Shown here: positions 1 through 13,381 of the stretch, piece after piece | Position numbering within the stretch: the first letter of the stretch is position 1 | How the letters are laid out: every line of letters starts with the position of its first letter | Assembly: GCF_010389155.1 (NCBI RefSeq) | Contig: NC_057768.1 | Location: 20,779,966-20,843,965 of the forward strand | DNA from: Erigeron canadensis | Lineage: Eukaryota; Streptophyta; Magnoliopsida; Asterales; Asteraceae | Length of the DNA stretch: 64,000 nt | Direction of reading: 5' to 3' | Notes under the pieces: generated by a model | Databases searched by the model: none | What the model was told of the DNA's origin: nothing | What the model saw: only the letters and a program-made list of their open reading frames with translations | Position numbers and translations under genes: made by a program

Positions 1-210
1 TTTAATCCAATTCATTGTATTGTATATTTTTTTTTCTTTTCATTTTTTACAGTTTATTTATATATTCTCAATAATAAATAACAATATATTTTCCATCAAA
101 TAAATAATAATTGTAAATCACACATCAGTTGATGAGCTAATAGTGAGTTGATTTTAGGGTTTAAGAGGTCGATCTGTTTATATTTATTTGATTGGATTGT
201 TGTTTTGTTA
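1..210 (+). promoter_or_regulatory. Upstream / 5' UTR region of CAMTA gene
   Basis: Very AT-rich stretch ending in a leader with a TAGGGTTTAAG motif typical of plant 5' UTRs, just before the ATG at 211. An ATG at 148 opens a short frame that runs past the CAMTA start in a different frame, so it may be an upstream ORF or simply lie in the promoter. The transcription start cannot be placed, and the promoter continues beyond the window edge. Confidence 0.4.
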
Positions 211-3200
211 ATGGCGGATGGTCGTCGTTACGCTCTTGGTGCTCAATTAGGTCACCTTCACTCTCCTTCTTCCACTTTATTTTTTCTTTCCTTTTTTAGT
301 AATAATAATAATTTTTACTTATCTTTTATTGATTATAATTAGTATTATTGTTGTTTTTGATCAATTAATCTGAGGGTTTTTGTATGTATATATGTATCAT
401 TTCCTATGTGTGTTTGCTACTTGTATGAAAGTGTTTGGTTGAATAATTTCGTTTTCTCTAATTTTAATTTTATTTTTTAATTGGGGTTGTGGTTTTCTAA
501 TGAGTAAGATTTTTTTTTTTTTTTTTTTTCCATAAGGGTTTCTTGTTTTATGCCATTAGGGCTCTAAAAGTTGGAAACTTGATCTTGGTTTGTTAAAAGA
601 TTGATCCTTTTCGAGCTTAAACGAGCTTGAGCCGAGTTCGTTACTAATTTTGGAGTTTATTTAAGGAACGAGTTCTTAACCCTGAGTTTCAGACCCTTAA
701 GTTGACCAAAAAGTAGAATCTTATTTATACGCATAAACGAGTTTTAGACACTAAATTCGATTATGCCACTACTTTGATGTTTAGTTGAATTAAATGAGTG
801 AATTGTTTTAGTTTGTCGACTTTTTCAAACATCAGATTTTAAATAAAAAAATAGATTAAAAGTTAGGAAAGTCATGTGTACTCTGTTCGAGTTGTTGATG
901 ATATTACGTTGTTGGTGTTGAGATTATTTTGACTCCAGTTTGTTGCTATGCAGACATTGCGCAAATACTTTCAGAAGCACAGCATCGGTGGCTTCGACCT
1001 GCAGAGATATGTGAAATCCTTCGAAATTACACAAAGTTCCGCATTGCTTCCGAGCCTGGAAATAGACCTCCAAGTATCTCTCATTTCTAAATCATGATTA
1101 TTTTTCTACTTACTGATGCACACATGGCCCCGCCCTTGATTAATATCTTAGTCCCATATGTTTCAAATTGTATTATGCACCTATAGACATCATGGCCTGA
1201 TGTACATGTATGCTTCTATTTTCCAGATGGTTCCCTTTTTCTATTTGATCGCAAGGTATTAAGGTATTTCAGAAAAGATGGACATAACTGGAGGAAGAAA
1301 AAAGATGGAAAAACAGTTAAGGAAGCTCATGAAAGGCTCAAAGTAAGTGTTGAAAGATCTCTAACGCAATATATCTAGTACTCGCCCATCTCGTTCGTCA
1401 GTGCTGCTTTATTTACTAAAAGCGCAATCAAATGTTTTCATTCTGTTTCTTAGCCATAATTTTTTGACCAAATTTTGCTCAGGCTGGAAGCATAGATGTG
1501 TTACACTGCTACTATGCTCATGGAGAAGAGAACGAAAATTTTCAGAGGCGTAGCTATTGGTTGCTTGAAGAGTGAGTTGAAATTCTTCTCTACTTTCTGG
1601 TTGCTTGCTAAAAATAATTATCTAAAAAAAGAAAGTAGTGACCAAAAATAAAAACTTGTAAACTGGCTTGCATTGGCCGAACCTCCCCCACCCCACCCAC
1701 TTACACACACACAGTTGATAACAGTATACAGTTAACGTTTTATTAAGAAAAGACATATGCGTAAAGTCTGGTTCAGCTGGTTATAGTCAAGTCTGGTTCA
1801 GCTGGTTATAGTCTTCCATGCAATAAAAAAATAGTAATAATAGAAAATGAGAATTGTTCAACTTCTGCCTGGCTTGCCAGATGCCACTTACCAAAATAAT
1901 TGTTCTCTCCATTACATACAGTCACACACATGTACTTCTAGTTCTGTGTAATGGTTAGAGCATGTCAACTGACCTCTTATATGTTTACTTTTGCTGCAGG
2001 GAGCTATCAAATATTGTCCTAGTCCACTACCGTGAAGTAAAGGTTTGTCTAATCTTAGTATTTTTTATTTTTTCTCTTTTTTCCCCCTCTTATCTGGTTC
2101 CATCTGTAGTTCTAAGTTTCGGGTACAATGTCACTTATACAAGTACATGATTATTTTTCTGTCTTAAATTAAGCGCAACAGTCATGTTTTTGTAATGTCA
2201 CAAAGCCAATAGATTTCTACTTCTTTCGAAAGGTTATTGTCCGAATTTATCTTTTGTTATCAGTCCTAAAAGATGTCGATAACCATCAAGTTGGTCGACA
2301 AGATTCCTCTGCTTTGTCATTATTAAGGCAGTTGTGTGATACTAAGCAGTATTCTATACTCAAGTACTTCCATTCTACTTTCTACCATGTCTAGTTATTT
2401 GATGATTGTGAATTGGGACGGGGATGGTATGAAGCTTGTATGTTTGAGTTGCTATGTGGTTCCATGTTTGCATAGTGTTTAACTAACATGGGTAAAGTTA
2501 TTGTAAAATTGTAGTTTATAGATGGGATGAAACTAGAGATGGTACTAGTATATGCGTTCCTATGAGTAGTATAGTAGTAGCAGAAACTATGCCACTGATA
2601 GGATATGCGTTGTAATAGTAAGTAGGTTTGGTTCAAAGATAAGTTTGCCAATGGGTTTGTGTTTGAAAGAAAATAATTGATATAGTTATTATTCTAGTAT
2701 AATAATATAGAATGTAGTGAGAGAAAGATAAATGATAGTGTGTGTGAGAGAATGTGAGAGAGGAGAAAACGAATGAAATTTAAGTGTGTGGATGAGAAGA
2801 AAGAAATTATTAACTCAATGTATGACTCTGTTTTCTATAACCCTTGTGGGTTTGTAGAAACCCATTACCGCTAAATAACAATAACTTTCACTCCTATTAT
2901 CTCATTCCCATACCCTTGCACCAAAAAAGCCCTTATTCTTAGTCATATGAATATGATGAATAGCATCAAAATTATTAATCAATGATACAAAACTGAAAGA
3001 ATGACCAGTCAGTAAATCTCTTTTTATGTGAAGTCCATAATATTCTAGTAGGCTACTAGGCTGAAAAATACAGAGCTCATCATGATAAAGGGATTTATCC
3101 GTAATAAAGTGAAAAGTGTAAGAGATGAACATACATTTTTATAAATTATCAAGTATGATGCACTTTGCTCCTAGTTCTTTTATTCAGTTACACTTCTGAT

Positions 3201-6200
3201 AAGGACATTGGGATCTCTAAAGCTTACACAACTTCCCATACAAACCTCCTTGTTGAAGTTATTAGATGGGTGAGATTTTTATGACTGCCATTCATAAGCT
3301 GTTACCTGTTCTTAGAGGTAGCAGTCGCAACCCATTTGTTAGGCAATCTGCTTTATGTTCTGGATTAAAAAGTTAAACAAAGAAAGCAGGTCTAAAGTTG
3401 TTGAAGATTTATTTTGATGCATAAAATCTTTTAAACCATTTTATTCAAAAAACAATTGAATTAAAATATAGATCATATTTTTGACAATCTGATTTATTTA
3501 TAAGCGTGAAAAGATTGCACAACGTAGGGTATTGGTCAACCTGATCTTATCGATACATAGAGTAGAGGGAAATAAAAATTGTATCAAACAGGTTATACAC
3601 ACACATACATCATACTAGATTTCTACCCGTGTGAATAGCATTTTATAAATACTTGTATGACTAAGTAATATTGAAGAATATGTCAAAAGCCCTTTGTCTT
3701 ATTTACGAATTCTCAAAGTTTTATATACGTTTATTCACCAAATTTAGTAGTGTTGGATGTAGTACTTTGTCAATTTTGATAAATATATGTGTATTGAATA
3801 ATTTTAATATCATGTAATGGTTATTTGCATAATTATTTTGATATTTGAAGGAAAATATTTGAAGTTATCGTAGATGCATTAACCATTCTGTGTACTTGTA
3901 TTGCATGAAAATTAATATCATATAATGTTTATAGTATCTAGACATGTGTGGTCACGCGAGTTGTATTAGATGATGGCTTAGAAGTATTTGAATGACCAAT
4001 AAGTATTGAAGTTTTTATTTACCTATAAAGTATTTGACAGTATGTATAAATTATTCGAGGCTTTTATTTATAAGTGGAACTGGCTTTTTCAAATTTTTTA
4101 TATATCAATATTAAAGATGCACATACATATATCAATAAGACACTTTGTACATACATATTATGGTTAAAATAACTAATACAGGAAACAATATTTTTAGATG
4201 CACATTCTATTTATTAACTTGTTAAGGCTATGATAATGTTGGATTAAGATCTAGCTATAAAGAATAAACTAATACAAGTTTTATAACGATTTACATATGG
4301 GTGCTTGTGTATGAAAAATAAAGTCGAGATCATAGATATATCTATCTATATTAATAATTGTATATAGATTGTTGTGGGAAAATAGAAGGTTGTGATTGGC
4401 TAATAAGTCAGGACAACCTTCTTTTAGTATATAGTAGGAGATGTGGGTTACTATGCGAAGGCTTTTAGGAAGCGTGAGAAGTACTAACATACAACTTAAC
4501 TATTACTGAAATACATCTAACTAAGATGTATGTCAGTAATATTTAAGCTAAGCTCAGCCATTGACTGAAGTCTGAACCTTGCCCAAGTGATAGATTTTTA
4601 CACTGTTCCATGCTATTACAGTATTACGTTCTTTTCGAATAATAAGTGATTTTGTTTATCGTTATGTATATTTATCAGGGGAGTAGGACAAACACAAATC
4701 GTGTTAGAGAGGTTGGAGAAGCAACTCCCAACTCTTTGGAAAGTGAAGAGAACATATCTACTTCTGAGGTTGATAGTTCCGTGTCTTCTAAATTTCGCAC
4801 ATATAACCCTGTGGCTTCTCAAACTACTGACAATAGCACACAAGCCTCAGAATACGAAGATGCAGAGTCAGGTTTGGTTGTTCCTTTTAGTTTATTTTTA
4901 TAAAGGTGGAAAATTACTCAGGCTAGTGGGTTGGGTAACAATTTTAAACAGGTTTTGATTTACTACTTATATTGGTACTGCTCAAAGTGGGAGGAGTGTT
5001 GTTGGGTTGACCTGATACACTTTTTGTCAATATCTAGTTTGTTTAGTACGATGCTGAAAGCTATGATATTTTAATAATAATTTATAGAAGTTCAGATATA
5101 CTTATTTGACCTATTCACGAGAAGATGGGTTGAAAAGTGAAATTGCCACATCTAGTGTTCTTATTTGTCTGTCCGCTTCTTACTGTCGACTTATCTGAAA
5201 TATGATTAGTTCGGATATGAACTTTTGCTGCAGCATATTCTCACCAATCTACTTCGAGATATGGTTCTATCCTCAACTTGCAACCGTCAGCTACAGTAAA
5301 GACAGATGATTCACTCCCTATGCCTTATTATCCAGTTCCTTCCTCAAGTAATTCTATGAAAGATTCATCAATGCATATATTTTGTTAGATTTCTTTCATT
5401 ACCTCATTCTAACCAAACCCACCTACAGATGATTACGATGTAAAATTTCAAGGAAATCCCGATATGAGTTTTGTCTCACTCATGCAAGGGGACAAAAGTG
5501 CAAACAATATTGATGTTGGTTATCCATATGCGTTTGAAAGCTACAGTGCAGGAAGTCAGTCTGCCAGCTACCAGCCAACACATCTCTCATCCGAGTCTTA
5601 TAACACAGGATTTGATCAAGCGCAGGAATTCAAGGGAAGTTCAGGGTGGCAGGTACTACTACTTACAATCATATATATTTATTATCTTTAACATTTGTGG
5701 TATACTATTCAGGTTTTCAACCATTTTGTTATGTTTCTAGTTGTAAACTGAGCCAGCACGTGAACGATTCAGTCACATTTCATATGAAATTACAAAACAT
5801 TCGCTAAGTGATCTGTTTATAAAAATTTGCAGCATGATGCAGCATATAACAATCTTCAATCTAGGCTCAACGAAGAAGTTAGTTATGCAGAAATTTTCAA
5901 TTCGTTTGAGACTGGCAATGCCATTGATCACAATAAGACTCTTGAACAAGAAAATTTTGAATTACAATTTATAGATGAAGATGGTGAGAAACCTGTGAAA
6001 TCGAATCTGGTGGGCAGTTTGAATATAGATGAAAAATATGGCTCTTTGAAATCTCCATATGTGGAGGGGCTGAGCAAAAAGGAGGGTCTTAAGAAGAATG
6101 ACAGCTTTGACCGATGGATGGCCAAAGAACTTGGAGACGTGAAGGAGACACAAACCCAGTCCACTTCTGAGACCTACTGGGAAGCTGTTGAAAGTGAGAA

Positions 6201-9200
6201 TGGAGTTGATGATTCCATTATTAGTCCACAAGTGCATTTGGACAGTTATGTTTTGGGCCCGTCTCTCTCCCAGGACCAGCTCTTCAGCATTATTGACTTC
6301 TCTCCGAACTGGGCATATACTGGGTCCGAAATTAAGGTACAATTATTTCTTACAAGTTCCAATTTGGGATTTGTAAACATAAAATAAACATTACTTTGAA
6401 TGTGTTTTATAGATGATCCTTGCTATCTGGTTTCACAATAATCAGCTGTGCGTCTGAATATAACTGATTATGAATATGAATTTCCAATTACCAGAGTCAA
6501 GTTATCAGATGTAGATTACTATGCAAGAAGTTTCTGTAGAATACCCATCGAGATAGATGTAAAATTGGGCAAGGGGTTTTTCCAGTTGAGGAGGTTTACC
6601 TTAAAAAGATACATGTTGTCTGAAATCCAATCTGTTTCGCCTGTGTATTGTTCAACTAATTATTTTCCTTCATATCTGGCACATCAAAAGAAAATTACTA
6701 CCCAAATTGACCCATTCATCAGTAATTGAACTGAATCTCCCCCCTCTAGTACCGGTATCTGATGTATTTATATATTAGAAATTGGAATAATGACCTTGCC
6801 TATGCACAAAAACATATCCTTATAACCGTATTAGTAAGAGAAAGGAATAATGTAGTTCAGACGTATAGTAAAGTGGAATTCTGCTGTTTTAATTGTGCAT
6901 CTTTTTTTTGCATTACAACTAGGTTTTAATAACGGGCAGATTTCTAAGGGGTCAACAAGAATTGAAGCACTGTGAATGGGCATGTATGTTTGGAGAGTTA
7001 GAAGTCCCTGCAGAGGTTGTAGGTGATGGTGTTCTCCGTTGTCGTACACCCGAACACAAGCCGGGAAGGGTCCATTTTTATGTAACGTGTTCCAATAGAG
7101 TTGCTTGCAGTGAAGTACGAGAGTTTGAGTTCAAACTCATCGAGAATCATCAAGATATGGATGGTGCAGATCTCAGTAGTGGTGACAACTCTAATGAAAT
7201 GCTTCTACACATGCGGTTTGTGAAATTATTATCTCTTGGATCTGGAAATTCCCAAAGCTCTGTAGACAGTTTGAATGATCCTGAACTTAAAATGCAACTT
7301 AGTTCATTGATTCAAGAGGATAACAGTGAGTGGGATCAAATGCTAAAGCTTACATCAGAAGAGGATTTTTCTTCAGAGAGAGCAAGGAGTCAACTTTTTC
7401 AAAAGCTGCTCAAGGAAAAGCTGTATACATGGATCATTCATAAGGTGGGAGAAGGTGGAAAAGGTGCTTGTGTGTTAGATGAAGGTGGGCAAGGTGTGGT
7501 GCATTTTGCAGCTGCCCTTGGTTATGACTGGGCTATTCCGCCTACTGTTGCTGCAGGAGTTAGTATCAACTTTCGAGATGTCAATGGCTGGACCGCCCTC
7601 CACTGGGCTGCATCTTGTGGCAGGTAACTTGTTGGCTTGTGACACTTTGGATGACTTTTAACCCATTCAATCAGTTTTCTTGTTAATTAGATCCTTGATA
7701 TGAACCAGAAGTCCAAGGGTGTCAATTGTCGATTTATAATAATTGTCTTGTTATTCTTGGAAGTTACTTGTTCTCCAAGATTAGGTCAATGTAAGGAACA
7801 ACCCTTAGCTAAGCACAGCGGAAGCAATTTAAACAAGAAGATAAAACCAGAAAATAGATAAACGACACAAGAATTTAACGTGGTTCGGCCCCAGTGGGTG
7901 GCCTAGTCCACCGGCTGCAACTAGGTTATTTTATTAAGCTCTGAACCATAAGATTACAATTACAATGAGGAGATATATATATGAGAGAACAGCTTGGGTT
8001 AGAAACTTGGTCCCCAAGGAAACCTAAACAGGCCTCCTTAATAGATCATGCCTTTTGGCCAACAAGCCTTCAAACCCAACAGTCTCCCACTTGAAGTCCT
8101 TGCGAAAAACTTCAGCCCGCCATTCAAGCAAACAATATCCCATTCAAACAGTTACTCTACTAATCTTCAATAACAGAAATCCTCCAAGCCTCCAGTTCCA
8201 AGAACAAACTAAAACATCAACAACGGAAGTTTCTCAAGTCTTCGGTTTTTCATGAACAAGCTAAGATTTCAATAAAAATAGATAGGAATAGAAGTCTTCA
8301 CAGGTCCAGTTCCCAAGAACAAACCAAACTTCAATCCATGCATCCCAAGTGTACCTAGTTGCAGCGGCCCTTTTCATAAGTCACCTGACAACCCCATTGA
8401 AGCTGTAAACTGCTCCAATACAGTTAGACACAACTGACTCAGTCATGGCAAAGTCCACTAATGACTCATCCTCAATCTCAACCGGCTCCTACTGATTTCA
8501 AAAACCGGCTCCAGAGACTCTAGGGGAATAACAACACTCTTCACTAGCGGTAGCATCACAGGAGTGATTTCATTCGGAATCTTGGTCTTCAGAACTCAAC
8601 GTCGATTTCAACATATGTCAACACACTCCTCGTGCTTCCACTGTTACAATATCCCGTCCAAGTTCAAACCTCCGAACGTATTCAAACAGATTACCTGAAA
8701 GTCCCAGAGTTCTCTACTGCGAACTAGACTCGTATAACTCTCGAATCTGTGAGCCAAGACTTTTCTCCGAAAGTTGGTTCATTTCTTCCGGTAGTGCAGT
8801 AATCTGCGCTCCAAAAGTCTAAACAAGAGATTCACCAGTGTTTCACTACAGTAGGTAACATAAAATGAAGCAAACTAGAATTTGTAATAAGAGTCTTCAC
8901 TACCTTCCAATGAGTCCCAATTCATCAACCCAGACACATTCTCATAAGCAGAATTTTATCAACTCTAAAATCCCGAGCACCTCATGCAACCCCACAAGTC
9001 AACTACGTACAACTCCCATTTTCCCTGTTATTCCAACCACGCTAAACCAGACTTCATGCGACGAACCTCCACTCGTATTCAACCAGCGAAAACCTTCGCC
9101 CAATACCAAATACCAGTACAAAGATCCACTCAAAAGTCAAACCACTGATTAAAACTAAACAAGGAATACCATCCACAGTTCCAGACCAGTTATCTTCTTT

Positions 9201-12200
9201 TCTTTTCTAATCGATCAAGGTAATCACAACAACAAACTTAGTAACAACCACCCGCAAAAAACACACCATAATCGTCAATGAGAATAACCCGAGATACAAC
9301 TCAAACAATAAACTATAAACTGAACAGAGAGAGACAGTACCTCTACCTCTACCTCTACCTCTACCTCTACCTCTACCTCTACCTCTACCTCTACCTCTAC
9401 CTCAACCTCTACCTCTACCTCTACCTCTACCTCTACCTCTACCTCTGATCAATGACGAACAAGAATGTCACGGTGGTAACCAAGAACAGTAGCCAATACC
9501 TTCTCAAACAAGAAAACCAAAACAGTGCTTTTATCATCTTCCAATCGATCATTCAACACCAAAACCCCAAAAAATAGAAACCCTAACAGAATTCCAGCCG
9601 TTCGGCTGACAACAGCAAAGACAGCTGCAACAGCGGCGGCGGCAGGCGGTTAACAGTGGTGAAACAGCGGCGGAACAGCAGCAAAACAGCTGCAAACCAG
9701 ACCCAGAAAGCAACAGCAGTGAAACAGGTCCTGAATATTGCTGTGAAACTGCAGCAGCAACAGCTAATAACTGCCACAAACAGCTGCAAATAACAGCAAA
9801 ATAGCAGCAGCAGCGAACAAGGGTAAAAACCCTAAACGCGTACAGCAGCTAGCTAGAACAGATCCGAACAGCCTTGCTCTTAGAACCCTAATCGCGGCTG
9901 AAATAAACAGCAGCAGGCTCTGTTGGTCGACACTGAAAAAACGGCGAACCATAGAAAGTCCGAACCAAACCCTAATCCCAAATAACCAACAGCCACAAGC
10001 AAAGACAACCGAATCAAATAGAACCTAAGCTTTGATGCCACTTGTTAGGAACAACCCTTAGCTAGGCACAGCGGAAGCAATTTAAATAAGAAGATAAAAC
10101 CAGAAAATAGATAAACGACACAAGAATTTAACGTGGTTCGGCCCCAGTGGGGGGCCTAGTCCACCGGCTGCAACTAGATTATTTTATTAAGCTCTGAACC
10201 ATAAGATTACAATTACAATGAGGAGATATATACAGGAGAACAGCTAGGGTTAGAAACTTGGTCCAAAAGGAAACCTAAACAGGCCTCCTAATAGATCAGG
10301 CCTTTTGGCCAGCAACCCTTCAAACCCAACAGTCAAGTGTAAATAAGGCTGCTAGCCATTAGGATTAAGTGTGGAGATTATTATTATTGTCGTATGAGAC
10401 ATTGTGGAGCTACTGGAGCTCAAATCCAGCATATAACTTCGTTATTGGTCTGATACACATCAATCCTCTAGTCTAACCCATAACACAAATCAACCCATTT
10501 TTAGCCTTTTAGGTAATTAGGTCGGATTACCACATCTTGTTATTTTTTTAAGTTTCTTGCTAGCAAGTCTATATATGACTTCCCATACTATTTCATAATA
10601 AAGTGAAGTTGCAATTTGATTCAGCTTTAGAAATTTTGATGATCGGGGTGGGTGGTGGTTGATTTATTTCTGTTTGAAACAGGCAAGTACTTGTTTGTTT
10701 GTTTTTACAGTGTTATCTCAACGTTAAAGCAAGTAATCAATATGTTGGCTATGACCTGAAAATAACTTCAAAAAATAACATTATACATATAGTAGTTTAA
10801 ACCTTTGGGGGGTGTTTTCACTAGAACAGACCTTTTGGGTGATTACAACTAAAAGTTGGATTCACCCTATTTGAGATACCACGGTCTCCAAATTTAGCTT
10901 TCATAAGTAGATGGGCTGAAACTGTCGTCTATACATACATTTCAGTATCTAAACGAGCAATGAACATATTCTTTTGCAGAGAGCGCACAGTGGCTTTTCT
11001 CATTTCACAAGGTGCCGCTGCAGGAGCACTAACAGATCCTTCTCCGAGATACCCAACCGGTAGAACACCTGCAGACTTGGCTGCTAGCAATGGAGACAAA
11101 GGGATTGCAGGTTATTGTGCTGAAGCTGCATTAAGTGCCCACCTTGAACTTCTAAATCTAAAGGATGCCAAAAAGGAAGGTGAAACATCTGGTTCCAAGG
11201 CCGTACAGATAGTGTCAGAAAGGACTCCAACTCCCGTGACTTATGGGGATTTGCCTTTAAAAGATTCACTAGCCGCTGTTTGTAATGCTACTCAAGCTGC
11301 TGCTCGGATTCACCAAGTATTCCGAGTGCAATCCTTCCAAAAAAAGCTGCTAAAAGAGCATGGTGGTAATAAATTTGGGATGTCAGATGAGCGGGCCCTC
11401 TCACTTCTTGCTTTAAAGACAGCCAAGACCGGTCAACATGATGAGCCGGTACATGCTGCTGCAGTGCGGATTCAAAATAAGTTTCGAAGTTATAAAGGGA
11501 GAAAAGATTTTCTGATAATGAGGCAGAGAGTTGTCAAAATTCAGGTAACCTATTTACCAGTAATGAGTAGAGTGCTGTTTGGATTGGTCATTTTAATAAA
11601 GATTACACGATTATTGCGCCTTGAAACTGTAATAATCAGTTTTCAGTGTACCGCTTCTGATTATTTGATTGGTGTCGAAAAGTTATCTGTAGATAATCGG
11701 TTCCATACCTGCTGTAAATTAACTGATTGTGAAAGATGTATTATGATTTATATATCCCTCTTTTTTATCCTGATTTTCATTTTTAATAACTGAAAGTTTC
11801 TTCAAACTATGAACTATAGGTCTATAGTTTCATAGCTGCTTAACATGTCATGAGTTTCTGCATAAAACTGTTCATATTGGTCAATTTATTTAAATATTAG
11901 CTCCTTGAACGATCAAAAAGCTGAGGTTAATAGTCTACAACTAATTATCTGATATTTAAATCTACTAACATCAAATTTCCATGAACTATATCCCACAGCA
12001 CATGGAAAACCTTCTCCATTTACCCATTTATTTAACGCAGCACATTTCATTCTAACTGAATATTATTTGGTCGTATTTATTCAATATTACAATTGGTTAT
12101 ATCTGATTGAGTTTACACATGTCACAGTTTCTTCTTTTCTTTGTGTTACATCAGCTTTCTTATCATGTTTCTGCTTGTAATCTGCACAGGAATCTGTATA

Positions 12201-13381
12201 TGTTATCTAGAACGTTGTAGTATGTAATTAACATGTGGTTGTCATGTGATGTAGGCACACGTCAGAGGACACCAAGTGAGGAAGAACTACAAAAAGATAG
12301 TGTGGTCGGTGGGAATATTGGACAAGGTAATTTTAAGGTGGAGGCGTAAGGGACGTGGTTTGAGCGGATTTAAGCCTGAAGCAATTCCTGAAGCAATACC
12401 TGAAGGTACTAGCACCATGGAGGCTAAGCCTTTAAGGGAGGATGATGATGATTTTTTCAAAGAAGGCAGGAAGCAAACTGAACAACGATTGCAAAAGGCA
12501 CTTGCAAGAGTCAAGTCTATGGTTCAGTATCCTGAGGCAAGAGATCAATACCGTAGATTGCTCAATGTTGTCAATGACATGCAGCAAAGCAAGGTATATG
12601 TTTACATGTCCAGTTTATGAAAATCTAGGTGGTGGCAAAATGTGTGGGGCATGTAGGTTGGGTAAGTGTTGAAAATGGGTTTTGGTTTTATGGCTGGAAA
12701 TGGTTAAACAAGGTAAGGGTTATAATAAAACGTGTTTGAACTTTTTCTTTAAAAATTTCTATGTAAAATTATTAATAGTTTAGGAACTATAATAACTTAA
12801 TTTTGGAGGTTTCATACATTATAAAAATGACCTATTTACCCATTTGGACTGTTCTGTTTTTTAGTTTTAATATGTTTATCAAACTGGTTTGATCTGTTAG
12901 AGATAATGGTCAACCTAGTAGGGAGTAAGTGTTGCATTTTGCTTAATCATCCTCTTGCACAATCTATCATAAATTCATAATCCCAGGGGTTTAGCCTATT
13001 TACTAAGTCTTGGATCCCACATGTCTTGTCAACTTTTAAAATGGACATGCCCGCTGGGTCGAGTACCTAAAGTTTGTTTGGACTGTAAATAGTTAGCTTT
13101 GTGTGAAATCCTGTGGACTGTTACGGTCAAAGGTGCTGAACCACGTAAATGAAAGTAATAACCATCATGCAAGTGACAAACTAACTGCCTTCCCTTTTGT
13201 ATCTCACAATATAAATGTCTATATGCTTGCTTATGCTTTTGGGTTTGTTATCTCAATCCATTGTTGACAGGCTGCATATGACAAGGCTATGGAGAGTTCA
13301 GAAGAAGCTGCTGATTTTGATGACGATCTGATCGACCTTGATGCATTGCTAGGCGATGATGACACTTTTATGACTATCTGA
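211..13381 (+). CDS. CAMTA: Calmodulin-binding transcription activator (CAMTA), 13 coding exons
   Basis: Nuclear Ca2+/calmodulin-responsive transcription factor; the family binds CGCG/CGTG promoter boxes in cold, defence and stress responses. Exons by frame and GT-AG sites: 211-250, 954-1073, 1227-1342, 1483-1571, 2000-2042, 4679-4871, 5234-5347, 5429-5652, 5833-6336, 6923-7623, 10980-11544, 12255-12593, 13271-13381. The product is about 1052 residues, normal for the family. CG-1 DNA-binding domain at about residues 8-136 (QHRWLRPAEI, VLRYFRKDGHNWRKKKDGK), TIG domain about 463-552 (FSIIDFSPNWAYTGSEIKV), ankyrin repeats about 666-770 (GWTALHWAASCGR), IQ motifs about 876-922 (VRIQNKFRSYKGRK, VKIQAHVRGHQVRK) overlapping the calmodulin-binding helix (ILDKVILRWRRKG), and an acidic tail ending DDDTFMTI. 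The TIG and CG-1 sequence place it with the CAMTA1/2/3 group; I do not assign a paralogue number. Exon phases all agree, with no break. Intron 10 hosts a retrotransposon. Confidence 0.95.
2043..4678 (+). other. CAMTA intron 5 (2.6 kb)
   Basis: Long AT-rich intron between the end of the CG-1 exon set and exon 6, bounded by GT at 2043 and AG at 4677-4678. I see no coding sequence. Around 4320-4440 there is a TATCTATCTATATTAATAA-type stretch that resembles degraded Helitron or MITE ends, but no target duplication or clear terminal repeat supports a call. Confidence 0.6.
7790..8081 (-). repeat. LTR (3' LTR in element sense)
   Basis: A 292-bp repeat starting TGTAAGGAACAACCC and ending CCCAACA; in element sense it starts TGTTGGG. 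It aligns over its full length with 10043-10331, with differences such as TGTAAGG/TGTTAGG and GTCCCCAAGG/GTCCAAAAGG. Confidence 0.9.
8082..8096 (-). other. Polypurine tract of the non-autonomous LTR element
   Basis: Read on the minus strand, CTTCAAGTGGGAGAC lies directly against the LTR start TGTTGGG. The AGTGGGAGA-CTGTTGGG context is typical of plant LTR elements and gives the orientation. Confidence 0.75.
9339..9446. repeat. (ACCTCT)n hexanucleotide microsatellite
   Basis: About 18 units of a 6-bp repeat with a single variant unit (ACCTCA) near 9400, inside the internal region of the non-autonomous LTR element. Confidence 0.95.
10029..10040 (-). other. Primer binding site of the non-autonomous LTR element
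   Basis: On the minus strand the 12 bases TGGCATCAAAGC match the plant initiator Met-tRNA primer-site consensus TGGTATCAGAGC at 10 of 12 positions. They lie 2 nt inside the LTR at 10043. Confidence 0.8.
10043..10331 (-). repeat. LTR (5' LTR in element sense)
   Basis: A 289-bp partner of 7790-8081. It starts TGTTAGGAACAACCC, ends CCCAACA and is followed by the target duplication GTCAA. Confidence 0.9.

Larger units (their letters stand above)
7790..10331 (-). mobile_element. Non-autonomous LTR retrotransposon in CAMTA intron 10
   Basis: Two direct repeats (7790-8081 and 10043-10331) beginning TG and ending CA on the + strand flank about 1.96 kb of internal DNA. The 5-bp duplication GTCAA sits at 7785-7789 and 10332-10336. 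A Met-tRNA-like primer site beside the right LTR and a purine-rich tract beside the left LTR put its sense on the minus strand. The internal region has no gag, protease, integrase, reverse transcriptase or RNase H on either strand, so mobilisation must have used proteins from another element (TRIM/LARD-like). The LTRs differ by roughly a dozen substitutions and small indels, so this insertion is older than the Copia near 50 kb. It lies in the same intron as the CAMTA ankyrin split and is presumably spliced out. Confidence 0.9.

Noticed and set aside
2391..2900. Possible MITE in CAMTA intron 5
   Set aside because: Weakly complementary GGGACGGGGATGG and CTCATTCCCATACCC stretches, but no convincing terminal repeats or target duplication.
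8055..9152. Short + strand ORFs in the non-autonomous LTR element
   Set aside because: They are antisense to the element direction given by the primer site and purine tract, and have no domain.
9549..9952. Minus-strand small ORFs rich in Leu, Cys and Ala inside the non-autonomous LTR element
   Set aside because: They arise from CAG/CTG-rich low-complexity sequence and match no retrotransposon domain.
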